NCBI RefSeq assembly: GCF_003664255.1
Contig: NZ_RCCV01000001.1
Coordinates: 4,030,001 to 4,094,000 of the forward strand
DNA: 64,000 bases
Direction of reading: 5' to 3'
DNA from: Micromonospora sp. M71_S20
GTDB taxonomy: Bacteria; Actinomycetota; Actinomycetes; Mycobacteriales; Micromonosporaceae
The translations under genes were made by a program, and so were the position numbers. This document shows positions 24,433-32,321 of this stretch, one piece after another (position 1 is the stretch's first letter; each line of letters starts with the position of its first letter). The notes beneath the pieces are model-generated. The model was not told where the DNA came from, searched no databases, and saw nothing but the letters and a program-made list of their open reading frames with translations.

Positions 24433-24719
24433 GCCCGGACGCCGGGCGGGCCTGCACAAGGGTAGCCGGCCACGCCAGCCGCCCGACGGGGTCGCCCCGG
24501 GCCGGGCCGGGCGGGTGGCGTGTTTCCGCTGTGCCACCGGCGATGGTAGCCGCCCCGAGGCGGCGCAGGTCGCGGCGGCCGGTGACGCGCCGGCCGCGCC
24601 GCGTGGATGCGCACCCCGACCGACGCTGCGGCCGCTCACGTGAAAGCCCGGCCCGCTCCTCCGCGCGGCGACGGCACAGCGACTCTCGCGGGGAACGGCA
24701 CAGCGACGCGGCGGCCGGC

Positions 24720-25310
24720 TCAGGCCGCCGGGGTCGGTGGCAGCGGCAGCGGCAGGCCCGGCAGCCCGTCGATGCTGCGGGCCACGTGGTCCTTGCCGGC
24801 GAAGTAGTCGCTCAGCGACGCGTCGTCCTCCCGGGCGAAGCGCCGGGCGTGCAGGTCGCGGTCGGCGTCGTAGGACATGAACGGCACCGCGTAGCCGCAG
24901 GTGTCGCGGATCAGTTCGGCGCGCACGACGATGATCGCCCGCAGGCCGTGGACGCTCGCGTCGATGTCCGGGAAGTAACCCACCAACTCGCCCCAGCGGG
25001 GGTCGTCACGGAACACCGGCTCACCGCGCCCGTGCACCCGCACGATGTTCGGCGGCCCGTCGAACGCGCACCACATGAGCGTGATCCGGCCGTTCTCCCG
25101 CAGGTGCGCGATCGTCTCGGCGTTGCTGCCCGCGAAGTCCAGGTAGGCCACGGTGTGCGCGTCGACGACCGCCCACGAGCCACGCAGTCCCTTCGGCGAC
25201 AGGTTGATGGTGCCGTCGCCCGACAGCGGGGCGGTGGCGGTGAAGAACAGCGGCTGGTCCTCGATGAAGCTGCGCAGCCGGCCCTCGATGCGCTCGTATG
25301 TCTTTCCCAC
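24720..25310 (-). CDS. Pyridoxamine 5'-phosphate oxidase-family (flavin split-barrel) protein
   Basis: 196 aa. The split-barrel core is DQPLFFTATAPLSGDGTINLSPKG, then VAYLDFAGSNAETIAHLRENGRITLMWCAF and IVRVHGRGEPVF. This is the subgroup of putative flavin- or F420-binding reductases rather than true PdxH. GTG 25310 has GGAG touching it, so the start is uncertain, but no other in-frame start exists upstream. It is downstream of the AlkZ-like gene on the same strand (54-nt gap). The substrate is unknown. Confidence 0.85.
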   Translation of the reverse strand: MGKTYERIEGRLRSFIEDQPLFFTATAPLSGDGTINLSPKGLRGSWAVVDAHTVAYLDFAGSNAETIAHLRENGRITLMWCAFDGPPNIVRVHGRGEPVFRDDPRWGELVGYFPDIDASVHGLRAIIVVRAELIRDTCGYAVPFMSYDADRDLHARRFAREDDASLSDYFAGKDHVARSIDGLPGLPLPLPPTPAA

Positions 25311-25364
25311 CTCCGCATCATGGCCCGGTGACGGTCCCTGCGCTGCCCCCGGGTGGTGCGGTGC

Positions 25365-26465
25365 TCAGGGCGTGGACGCGGCGATGCGTACGCGGTCGCT
25401 GTCGTCGTCGGAGAGGAACGACGCCAGCGCCCGCCCCTGCTCGGCCACGGCGGCGCGTTCGGCGCGGGAGAGGCGGCGCAGCGGGGCGACGAGCACGGTG
25501 TCGGCCGCGACGCTCCAGGTCGCGGCGACCCGGCCGTCGACCAGGACGACGCGGGCGCCGGCGACGGACAGGCCACGGTGGGCGTCGTCGACGATGCGGC
25601 TGCGGTCGTGGTAGCCGAGCAGCGCGTTGTCGAACGCCGGCAGGAACCGCACCGGGGCGGGTGTGTCGGGGTCGGGGCGCGGCGCGTCGGGCAGGTCCCA
25701 CAGCCGCCGCCCGCGCTCGTCGCGGAAGGCGACGAGTTCGTCGCGGATCGCGGCCACCGTGGCCGGCAGTCCGGCGAGGCCGCACCAGGCGCGCAGGTCG
25801 GCTGTCGAGGCCGGACCGAAAGCGGCCAGGTAGCGCCGCACGAGCGCCTCGCCGACCGGGTCGCAGCCGGGCGGGGCCGGCGGGTCGATCTCGCGGCCCA
25901 GCCAGGAGGAGAGCAGCACGTTGCGTACGCCCGCGGTCGTGCGCCACAGCCCGCGCGGCGGCAGCTGCACCACCGGGACGAGGGCGGCGAGCAGCATCTC
26001 GCCCAGCGCCCTCGGTCCCGGTGCCGGCCACCGGTCGGCCAGCTCCCGCGCGAGCCCGGTCATCGAGCGGGGCTCGCCGTCGGCCAGCACCTCCCGGCCC
26101 GCCGTGGCGAGCTCGTCGAGGTCCACGTCGGCGAGTTCGTGACGGTAGACCCCGAGTACCCGCTGGCGCAGCATGCCGTCGTGGCGGGCCCGCCACGCCA
26201 GTGCGTCGTCGGCGGTGACGAGGTGCACGGTGCGGCGCATGAGGTGCATCCGCACCACACGCCGGCCGGTCAGCAGGCCCGACAGTGCCGCCGGGTCGAA
26301 CCCGCGCACCCGGGACCAGAGCCCGACGAACGGCTCCTGCGGTTCCTGCGCCTGTAGGCCGCACAGGTGCGCGACGGCGTCGAGGGCCGGCACGTCGGCG
26401 CGGTCGAGCAGCAGCTGCCGGGCCAGGGTGGCGCGGTTGAGCGCCCGGCTGTCGAGAACGGTCAT
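25365..26465 (-). CDS. Winged-helix DNA-binding protein, AlkZ/YcaQ-related
   Basis: 366 aa. It belongs to the winged-helix superfamily that includes the DNA glycosylases AlkZ and YcaQ. Near the N-terminus HLCGLQAQEPQEPF carries the QxQ motif used for catalysis in AlkZ. VVRMHLMRRTVHLVTADD and a C-terminal barrel segment (PVRFLPAFDNALLGYHDRSRI) are also conserved. These proteins unhook crosslinked or alkylated bases; here the QAQ motif suggests an active glycosylase, which is inference. ATG 26465 is chosen over an upstream ATG nine nt earlier because GGGAAGA sits about ten nt before it. Confidence 0.82.
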   Translation of the reverse strand: MTVLDSRALNRATLARQLLLDRADVPALDAVAHLCGLQAQEPQEPFVGLWSRVRGFDPAALSGLLTGRRVVRMHLMRRTVHLVTADDALAWRARHDGMLRQRVLGVYRHELADVDLDELATAGREVLADGEPRSMTGLARELADRWPAPGPRALGEMLLAALVPVVQLPPRGLWRTTAGVRNVLLSSWLGREIDPPAPPGCDPVGEALVRRYLAAFGPASTADLRAWCGLAGLPATVAAIRDELVAFRDERGRRLWDLPDAPRPDPDTPAPVRFLPAFDNALLGYHDRSRIVDDAHRGLSVAGARVVLVDGRVAATWSVAADTVLVAPLRRLSRAERAAVAEQGRALASFLSDDDSDRVRIAASTP

Positions 26466-26541
26466 CGGGTGCACGTCTTCCCTGCGGATCCACGGGACGG
26501 GTTCGGGCGGGTCCTGCTCAGGTGGTCGGGACGCCGGGCGC

Positions 26542-27126
26542 TCAGGTGGCCCGCTGCCCGTCGAGGCTCTCGCGCAGGATGTCGGCGTGCCCGGCGTGCT
26601 GGGCGGTCTCGGCGATGACGTGCATCAGCACCCCGCGTACGCTGAGCACCCCCGTCACCTCGTGCCACGGCGCCGGCGGCAGCGGGTGGGTCGTCGACAG
26701 GTCGGCGACGGCGGCGACGGTCTCCTCGGTGCGGGCGGCGACCTGCGCGTAGTGGTCGAGGATCCCGGCCAGGGTCTCGCCGGGCAGCATCTGGAAGCCG
26801 GCCTCGTGCTCGACGAGCCACTGCGGCACCTCGCGGGCCGTACCGGCCGTGATGTCGGCCCAGGTGACCCCCTCGGGCAGGGCGAAGGACATGGCCGAGG
26901 GGCCCTCGACCACGAAGCGCAGCCACGACTGCTCCATGGCCGCGACGTGCTTGACCAGCCCGCCCAGGCACAGCGCGCTGACCGTCGGGCGCTGGCCGAG
27001 CTGCTCGTCGGTGAGGCCGCGGACGGTGCCGGTCAGGGCGGATCGGGCGGTCGAGAGCGCGGAGAGCAGGTCGGCCCGCTCGGGGTCGAGGGTCGACGGG
27101 GGCGTGGCGGTGGCGGTGTCGGTCAC
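26542..27126 (-). CDS. DinB-family protein (putative mycothiol/bacillithiol-type transferase)
   Basis: 194 aa from GTG 27126 (205 aa if GTG 27159 is used). A four-helix DinB fold has the metal-binding histidines in GGLVKHVAAMEQSW and HVIAETAQHAGHADILRE. The mid region MLPGETLAGILDHYAQVA fits the DUF664/DinB_2 branch, many of which are thiol-dependent S-transferases in actinobacteria. I prefer 27126 because AAGAAGGA lies ten nt upstream of it. The gene is divergent from a WYL-domain regulator, with a perfect palindrome between them, so it is probably that regulator's target. Confidence 0.87.
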   Translation of the reverse strand: MTDTATATPPSTLDPERADLLSALSTARSALTGTVRGLTDEQLGQRPTVSALCLGGLVKHVAAMEQSWLRFVVEGPSAMSFALPEGVTWADITAGTAREVPQWLVEHEAGFQMLPGETLAGILDHYAQVAARTEETVAAVADLSTTHPLPPAPWHEVTGVLSVRGVLMHVIAETAQHAGHADILRESLDGQRAT

Positions 27127-27178
27127 GGCGTTCGGGTCCTTCTTGTCGTCGGTGGGCACGTGACCTACGTTCGCAGTC

Positions 27179-27203
27179 GAAGCGGACAGGATGTGTCCGC
27201 TTC
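27179..27203. promoter_or_regulatory. Operator between DinB gene and WYL regulator
   Basis: A perfect inverted repeat, GAAGCGGACA-N5-TGTCCGCTTC, lies between the two divergent genes. It ends 19 nt before the regulator's ATG and begins 20-53 nt before the DinB start. Autoregulation by the adjacent YafY-type protein is the simplest reading. Confidence 0.7.
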
Positions 27204-27221
27204 TGCGGGCACCATGGGGGA

Positions 27222-28214
27222 ATGCCGAAAACTTCCGCGCGCCTGCTGGCGTTGCTGTCGCTGCTGCAGGCCCGCCGGGACTGGCCGGGGGCGCTGTTGG
27301 CGGCGCGGTTGGATGTGAGCGCGCGCACCGTACGGCGCGACGTCGAGCGGCTGCGCGAGCTCGGCTATCCCATCGCGGCCGTCAAGGGACCCGACGGTGG
27401 CTACCGCCTCGTCGCCGGTGCGCAGCTGCCGCCGCTGCTGTTCGACGACGAGCAGGCCGTGGCCCTGGCCATCGCGCTGCAGAGCGCCACCACCGCCGGC
27501 GCCGGCATCGAGGAGGCCGCGGCGCGCGCACTGCACACGGTCCGGCAGGTCATGCCCGCCCGGCTGCGCCACCGCATCGACGTCCTCCGGGTCACCGCCG
27601 TCGAGCGGTCCCCGACGCGAGCGGGCCGGCAGGTCGACAGCGGCGTGCTCATCGCGCTCGGCGCCGCCGTGCACGCCCGCGAGGTGTTGCGCTTCGACTA
27701 CACCCCCGTGACCCCGCCGGAGGCCGACGGCGACGGTGGGTTGCCTGCGCCGCGCCGGGTGCAGCCGCACCACCTCGTCACGTGGGGCGGACGCTGGTAC
27801 CTGGTGGCGTGGGACCTCGACCGCGGGGACTGGCGCACCTTCCGCGCCGACCGGATCAGCCCGCGTACCCCCACCGGGCCCCGGTTCACCCCGCGTGAGC
27901 TGCCCGGAGGTGACGTGGCGGCCTTCGTGACCAGCCGGTTCCGGGGCTCCGGGGGCGCCGACGGCTGGCCCTGCCGCGGGGAGGTGATCCTCGACCTGCC
28001 GGCCGCGGTGGTGTCCGGGTACCTCCACGACGCGCTCGTCGAGGAACTCGGCCCGCACCGCTGCCGGCTCGTCCTGGGTTCGTGGTCGTGGGTGGGTCTG
28101 GCCGCCTCCATCGGCCGTTTCGACGTCGACATCGAGGTCGTCGGCCCGGCCGAGCTCAGGGACGCCTTCGCGCGGCTGGCCCGCCGCTACGCCGACGCCG
28201 CTGCCCCGTCGTGA
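27222..28214 (+). CDS. YafY-type transcriptional regulator (HTH + WYL domain)
   Basis: 330 aa. An N-terminal HTH_11 winged helix (residues 1-60: LLALLSLLQARRDWPGALLA, then LDVSARTVRRDVERLRELGYPI) precedes a WYL domain with the key GGRWYLVAWDLDRGDWRTFRADRI. A C-terminal WCX extension completes the usual three-domain form. WYL domains bind nucleic acid or small ligands, often linked to DNA damage. ATG 27222 (GGGGGA close upstream) is kept; ATG 27214 is out of frame. It probably represses the divergent DinB gene and itself through the 27179 palindrome. Confidence 0.93.
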   Translation: MPKTSARLLALLSLLQARRDWPGALLAARLDVSARTVRRDVERLRELGYPIAAVKGPDGGYRLVAGAQLPPLLFDDEQAVALAIALQSATTAGAGIEEAAARALHTVRQVMPARLRHRIDVLRVTAVERSPTRAGRQVDSGVLIALGAAVHAREVLRFDYTPVTPPEADGDGGLPAPRRVQPHHLVTWGGRWYLVAWDLDRGDWRTFRADRISPRTPTGPRFTPRELPGGDVAAFVTSRFRGSGGADGWPCRGEVILDLPAAVVSGYLHDALVEELGPHRCRLVLGSWSWVGLAASIGRFDVDIEVVGPAELRDAFARLARRYADAAAPS

Positions 28215-28281
28215 GGTGCGCGGCGACGACCACGTGGCCGGCGGGGCAGGTGGCCGACAATGAGCCAACCACAGCGCCAGA

Positions 28282-28333
28282 TTGATAAAATCAAGGTCGA
28301 CATCTTCAAAATTGAGGTTTTGGCAGATATAAC
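28282..28333 (+). promoter_or_regulatory. AT-rich promoter with two palindromes before DUF2089 gene
   Basis: TTGAT-AAA-ATCAA at 28282-28294 and CTTCAA-AA-TTGAGG at 28304-28317 are two palindromic sites 22 bp apart. TATAAC at 28328-28333 is a -10 box ending seven nt before ATG 28341. The second palindrome covers the expected -35 position, which suits repression. Confidence 0.55.
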
Positions 28334-28340
28334 TTTAGGC

Positions 28341-28718
28341 ATGACAGAGCGGGCGATGGACTGGCAGGAACTGACGAACCTGACCCGGGGCCAGCCGTTC
28401 GTCGTCGAGCGGGTGCGCCTGGCAGGCAACGGCGTCGCGATCGAGGGCGAGTTCGAGCTACCGCAGCTGGCCCAGCTCAACGTCGAGGACCAGGTCTTCG
28501 TCACGGCGTTCGTCCGGTGCCACGGCTCCATCAAGGAGATGGAGCGGATCTTCGGGGTGAGCTACCCGACGGTCAAGTCACGACTCAACCGGATCACGCA
28601 GATGCTCGACTTCGTCGAGACCGATCCGGCCCCGTCGCGGGCCGACGTCATCGACCGGCTGCGCCGCGGCGAGATCACCGCGCAGCAGGCGGTCGCCGAA
28701 CTGGAGGGACGCGCGTGA
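28341..28718 (+). CDS. DUF2089 domain-containing putative regulator
   Basis: 125 aa. The DUF2089 core includes FELPQLAQLNVEDQVFVTAFVRCHGSIKEMERIFGVSYPTVKSRLNRI. The last part is a helix-turn-helix of the sigma-factor region 4 type. The zinc ribbon that begins many DUF2089 proteins is absent. The C-terminus (DVIDRLRRGEITAQQAVAELEG) is a short two-helix motif very like the N-terminus of the third gene. Leaderless start at ATG 28341; a longer in-frame start at 28260 would read through the promoter. It heads a three-gene operon (TGATG overlap with the next gene) and probably autoregulates. Confidence 0.8.
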   Translation: MTERAMDWQELTNLTRGQPFVVERVRLAGNGVAIEGEFELPQLAQLNVEDQVFVTAFVRCHGSIKEMERIFGVSYPTVKSRLNRITQMLDFVETDPAPSRADVIDRLRRGEITAQQAVAELEGRA

Positions 28719-28975
28719 TGCTGCGGTCGGTGACCGTACGGGTGCGCCGCCCGTCCGGCCGTCCCGTCCGGATCCGGGTCCCGGTGCTTCCCGTCGTGCT
28801 CGTGTGCGCACCGCTCGTGGTCCTGGTCGTGCTGGTGGCGGCCGTGGCCTGTCTCGCGTACCGCGTCAGCGTGGCGCGCGCGCTCGCCACCACCTGGCAC
28901 GTCGTGTCCGCGCTGCCCGGCACCCGGGTCGACATCGAGCAGGGCCGCACGGCCGTGCTCGTCGCCATCCAATAG
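28718..28975 (+). CDS. Small single-span membrane protein
   Basis: 85 aa. A basic amphipathic lead (RSVTVRVRRPSGRPVRIRVPV) precedes one long hydrophobic helix (LPVVLVCAPLVVLVVLVAAVACLAYRV), with a short soluble tail (GTRVDIEQGRTAVLVAIQ) that resembles a beta-strand dimerisation unit. The start ATG 28718 overlaps the DUF2089 stop by one base, and the next gene follows after 11 nt. I do not recognise a family. The operon context suggests a membrane partner of the DUF2089 and SHOCT-like proteins. Confidence 0.65.
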   Translation: MLRSVTVRVRRPSGRPVRIRVPVLPVVLVCAPLVVLVVLVAAVACLAYRVSVARALATTWHVVSALPGTRVDIEQGRTAVLVAIQ

Positions 28976-28986
28976 GAGGAGAACCG

Positions 28987-29409
28987 ATGACCGAACAACG
29001 CAAGGACATTCTCGACATGCTGGCCGAGGGCAGGATCACCGCGGCGGAGGCCGAGCAGCTCCTCGCTGCGCTCGAACGCGACCACCCGCCGGCGGCCTCA
29101 AGAGTCGACGCCCGGCCCAGAAACAAGGCGAAGTACCTGCGGGTGGTGGTGGACACCGTCGAGGACGGCGAGCCAGGCCGGGTCAACGTGCGGGTGCCGC
29201 TGCAACTGTTGCGGGCCGGCGTGCGGCTGGCGGCCCTGGTCCCGCCGCAGGCGCTGGGTCAGGCCAACGCCGAGCTGCACAGGTCGGGTGTGCCGCTGGA
29301 CCTGACGCAGCTCAAGCCGGAACAGCTCGAGACGCTCGTGGAGCACCTCGACGAGATGACCGTGGAGGTCGACCAGCCCGATGCCAAGGTGCGTGTCTTC
29401 TGCGAGTAG
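28987..29409 (+). CDS. SHOCT-like domain protein (YvlB/LiaX N-terminal type)
   Basis: 140 aa. The N-terminal DILDMLAEGRITAAEAEQLLAAL is the short helical hairpin found in YvlB and in many DUF4097/SHOCT-like proteins. A beta-rich segment (LRVVVDTVEDGEPGRVNVRVPLQLLR) and a helical C-terminus follow. Related proteins in Firmicutes sit in envelope-stress operons. AGGAGGA at 28974-28980 precedes ATG 28987 at good spacing. It is the last gene of the DUF2089 operon; hairpins follow at 29413. Confidence 0.78.
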   Translation: MTEQRKDILDMLAEGRITAAEAEQLLAALERDHPPAASRVDARPRNKAKYLRVVVDTVEDGEPGRVNVRVPLQLLRAGVRLAALVPPQALGQANAELHRSGVPLDLTQLKPEQLETLVEHLDEMTVEVDQPDAKVRVFCE

Positions 29410-29412
29410 CCG

Positions 29413-29443
29413 CCGTCGCAGTGCGACGGACCCTCGGCGAGGG
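29413..29443 (+). terminator. Twin hairpins after the DUF2089 operon
   Basis: CCGTCGCA-G-TGCGACGG (29413-29429) and CCCTC-GGC-GAGGG (29431-29443) lie directly after the stop at 29409. The loops are short, so the first stem probably opens partly. Confidence 0.5.
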
Positions 29444-29580
29444 TGCGGGAACACCCTCCCGAGGCCGCGTCCGCTAACGCAGAGCACGGTTGAACTGCGA
29501 ACCTGAATTTTAGCCGCGCAGCCGGCCGGGTCGACGTCGACACCGGGCGGACCCGCGCCGGTGCGGGGCGTGCGCCTCGC

Positions 29581-30708
29581 TCACGGCGCCCGCCGGGCGG
29601 GGCCGGGGGCGCCGAGGTTGGCCAGGGCGGCGGCGAGGTGGCTGACCTGGTCGGCCAGCTGGGCGGTGCGCCGCTGCGCCTCGTCGCGGTCGGTCTCGGC
29701 GGCGCGCAGCCGTACGGTCAGGTCCTCGACGCGGCCCTCGGCGGCCTCGCGGGCGGCGGCCAGGTCGGCGCGCAGCGTGTCGTGCCGGCCGGCGAGGTCG
29801 GCCAGCTCCGCGCGGGCCTGCTCGGCGGTCGCCTCGGCGCGCTGACGGGCGGCCTCGGCCTCCCGGTGGGCGGCTGCGGCGCGCTGGCGGGCCGTGTCGG
29901 CCTCGGCGGCGGCCGTGCGGGCGGCGTCGGCCTCGACGCGGGCCTGTCCGGCACGCTCGCGGGCCTGCTCGGCCTCGGCGTGCAGGCGCTGCGCGCGGTC
30001 GAGGGCCTCGGTGGCGGCGCGCGTCGCCCGGTCGGCGTCGGCGCGGGCGGCGTCGCGTTCGCCGGTGAGTTCGGTGGCGCGGCGGCGTTCGGCGTCGATC
30101 TCGGCGCGAAGCGCACGCAGCTCGTGGCGGGCCATGTCGCGGTCGCGTTCGGCCTGGGTGCGCAGGGCCTCCGCGGCGCTGGCCTGCCGGCGGGCGTCGT
30201 CGCGGGCGGCCTCCGCGCGGTCGGCGCGTTCGACCGCGGCCGTGGCCCGCTCGGCGGCGCGCCGGGCCTCGTCGTGGGCGGCGTCGCGTTCGGCGGCGGC
30301 GGACCGGGCCTCCTCGCGGGCCCGGACGGCGGCCGCGGCGGCGTCCTCGGCGTCGCGGCGGGCCTCGTCGCGCTCGGTCTGGGCCGCCGCGACCTGCGTC
30401 GCGGCGTCGGCGCGGGCCTGCGCGAGCTGGCGTTCCACCCCGACCGGGGACAGCTCGGCGTGCAGGGCGTCGGCAAGGGTCTCCGCGACCTGCTCCAGCC
30501 GGTCCACCGCCTCCCAGGTGCGGGCCACCTGACCGGGCAGGCCGGGGGCGTTGCGGTGCCGCATCCGGCTGTTGCGCGAGGCCCGTTGGCAGGCGCCGTC
30601 GTTGTCGCGGCAGTAGCGGAACGGCCGGCCGGCGCCGACGCGCTGCGGCACCTGGCGTCCGCAGTGGGCGCAGGGGCGGGTCTCGGCGGGGGTGGGCTCG
30701 GCGTCCAT
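29581..30708 (-). CDS. Zinc-finger plus long coiled-coil protein, unknown function
   Basis: 375 aa. Residues 13-42 form a compact metal-binding motif (CAHCGRQVP, YCRDNDGAC) followed by a basic segment (QRASRNSRMRHR). From about residue 65 to 360 the protein is an uninterrupted Ala/Arg/Glu heptad-rich coiled coil. The motif resembles those annotated in actinobacterial hypothetical proteins and loosely recalls KfrA-like DNA-binding coiled coils. ATG 30708 has no ribosome-binding site, but TAGACT lies nine nt upstream. The gene stands alone, 170 bp from the convergent DUF2089 operon. Function cannot be assigned. Confidence 0.75.
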   Translation of the reverse strand: MDAEPTPAETRPCAHCGRQVPQRVGAGRPFRYCRDNDGACQRASRNSRMRHRNAPGLPGQVARTWEAVDRLEQVAETLADALHAELSPVGVERQLAQARADAATQVAAAQTERDEARRDAEDAAAAAVRAREEARSAAAERDAAHDEARRAAERATAAVERADRAEAARDDARRQASAAEALRTQAERDRDMARHELRALRAEIDAERRRATELTGERDAARADADRATRAATEALDRAQRLHAEAEQARERAGQARVEADAARTAAAEADTARQRAAAAHREAEAARQRAEATAEQARAELADLAGRHDTLRADLAAAREAAEGRVEDLTVRLRAAETDRDEAQRRTAQLADQVSHLAAALANLGAPGPARRAP

Positions 30709-30910
30709 CGAGGGCGGAGTCTACTGCCGGGCCCGGTGGCCCTCGGCGCAGCGCCCCGCGCCCCCGGGCATGAGCGACCGCCCCCCGGGGCCGGAGCGAC
30801 CCCGGCCCGCCCGACGCGCGGCGGACCGCCTGCGGCGTGGGCGGTGCGGGCCGGCGCTGCGGGGCGGGCCGCCGGCGGTGCGCACCGCGCGGACTTGTGT
30901 GTGGGGATGC

Positions 30911-32260
30911 TCAGCCGGCCGTGCGGGCCGTGCGGTCCAGGGTGTAGCGGCGTTGCAGCAGCAGCGCGGCGAGCATCGCCGCGGCGGGCAGCAGCCCGAA
31001 GCCCCAGCGGATCGCGGTCAGCGCGCCGTCGGGCTGCGTGACGCCCTCGCCGGCGGTGGAGGCGACGAACCCGCCCGCGGCCAGGCACAGCGAGTACGCC
31101 CACGGGCCCAGCGCCGCGCCGGTGGCCTCGGTGGCCGTCCAGACCCCGGTGTAGGTGCCGGCGGCGCCGCCGCCCGCCCGGATGACGTCGGGCACCATCG
31201 AGAACGGCAGCAGTTGCATGCCGGCGAAGGCGACGCCGAGCACCGCCACGGCGGCCACCAGCACGGGCAGCCCCGCGGGGCGGCCGACGGCGAGGACCAG
31301 CGAGCCGGCCGCGAAGGCGCCCTGGGCGCCCAGCAGCGCCCGCTGCTTGCCGACGCGGCGGGCCAGCGTCAGCCAGGCCGGGGTGACCAGCAGCGCCGGG
31401 GCGACGAAGGCGGCCACCAGCACGGTGGTCAGCCCGGGGCGGCCCAGCTCGTACTCGGCGTAGTAGGGCACCGCGGCCAGGACCAGGTGGGTGGTGGTGG
31501 ACATGGCCAGGTACGCGGCGACCAGCCAACGGAACTGCCGGTCGCGCAGCGCCACGACGAGCCCCCGCCAGCCGCCGCCGTGCGGTGCGGGCGTCGCGGC
31601 GGCGGCCCGGCGCAGCCGGGCGATGCCGGCCACGCCGACCAGCATGGCGGCCAGCATCCCGACGGCCAGCAGCACGCCCATCCGCTGGTAGCCGGCCCGG
31701 GTGGCGTCCTCGCCGCCGGCCAGCAGGGGTGCCAGCAGCCCGGAGGCGAGGATGCCGAGGGTCAGCACCACCATCCGGAAGGCCATCAGCCGGGTCCGCT
31801 CGTGGTAGCCGATCCGCAGGTCGGCGGGGGTGGCCAGGTAGGGGACCTGGTAGGCGGCGAAGAGCAGGTTGCCGGCGACGAAGGCGAGCGCCACCCAGGC
31901 GGCGGCCGGCGCGCCGGTGAGCGCGCCGGGCACGGCGAACAGGGTGGCGAAGGCCAGCGGCAGGGCGCAGCCGAGCAGCAGCAGCCGACGCCGGTCGCCC
32001 CGGCGTGCCTGTTCGACGTCGCAGCGGTGCCCGATCCAGGGGTGCAGCAGCACGTCGGCGACCTTCGGCAGCAGCAGCGCCAGGCCGGCCAGCCAGGGGG
32101 CGACGGCCAGCACGTCGGTGAGGAAGTAGAGCAGCAGCAGGCCGGGGACCGTCACCCAGACGCCCATGCCGAGGGAACCGGCGGCGAAGCCGAGCAACGG
32201 CCCGCGGGGCAGGGCGGTGGTGGTGTCCGTACCGGCCGGCTGCTGGTCGAGCCCGGTCAT
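30911..32260 (-). CDS. MFS transporter of the GPH/sugar:cation symporter type
   Basis: 449 aa with twelve predicted hydrophobic segments. The layout and motifs (LLPKVADVLLHPWIGHRCD, then RTRLMAFRMVVLTLGILASGLLAP and SMVPDVIRAGG) resemble the glycoside-pentoside-hexuronide symporter branch of the major facilitator superfamily. ATG 32260 has GAGGAGG upstream. It is divergent from a TetR gene, and a palindrome (32291-32310) lies between the starts. This arrangement is typical of a repressor-controlled exporter or importer. The substrate is unknown; shared operators suggest a function with the flavin monooxygenase. Confidence 0.88.
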   Translation of the reverse strand: MTGLDQQPAGTDTTTALPRGPLLGFAAGSLGMGVWVTVPGLLLLYFLTDVLAVAPWLAGLALLLPKVADVLLHPWIGHRCDVEQARRGDRRRLLLLGCALPLAFATLFAVPGALTGAPAAAWVALAFVAGNLLFAAYQVPYLATPADLRIGYHERTRLMAFRMVVLTLGILASGLLAPLLAGGEDATRAGYQRMGVLLAVGMLAAMLVGVAGIARLRRAAAATPAPHGGGWRGLVVALRDRQFRWLVAAYLAMSTTTHLVLAAVPYYAEYELGRPGLTTVLVAAFVAPALLVTPAWLTLARRVGKQRALLGAQGAFAAGSLVLAVGRPAGLPVLVAAVAVLGVAFAGMQLLPFSMVPDVIRAGGGAAGTYTGVWTATEATGAALGPWAYSLCLAAGGFVASTAGEGVTQPDGALTAIRWGFGLLPAAAMLAALLLQRRYTLDRTARTAG

Positions 32261-32290
32261 GGCGGCCTCCTCGGCGGGCACGCCGCCCGC

Positions 32291-32310
32291 AATCCAACGG
32301 ATGCTGGATT
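32291..32310. promoter_or_regulatory. TetR operator 1
   Basis: AATCCAACG-GA-TGCTGGATT, a 20-bp imperfect palindrome in the 61-bp gap between the MFS and TetR genes. It matches operator 2 at 33004. Confidence 0.75.
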
Positions 32311-32321
32311 GTAGGGGCAGA

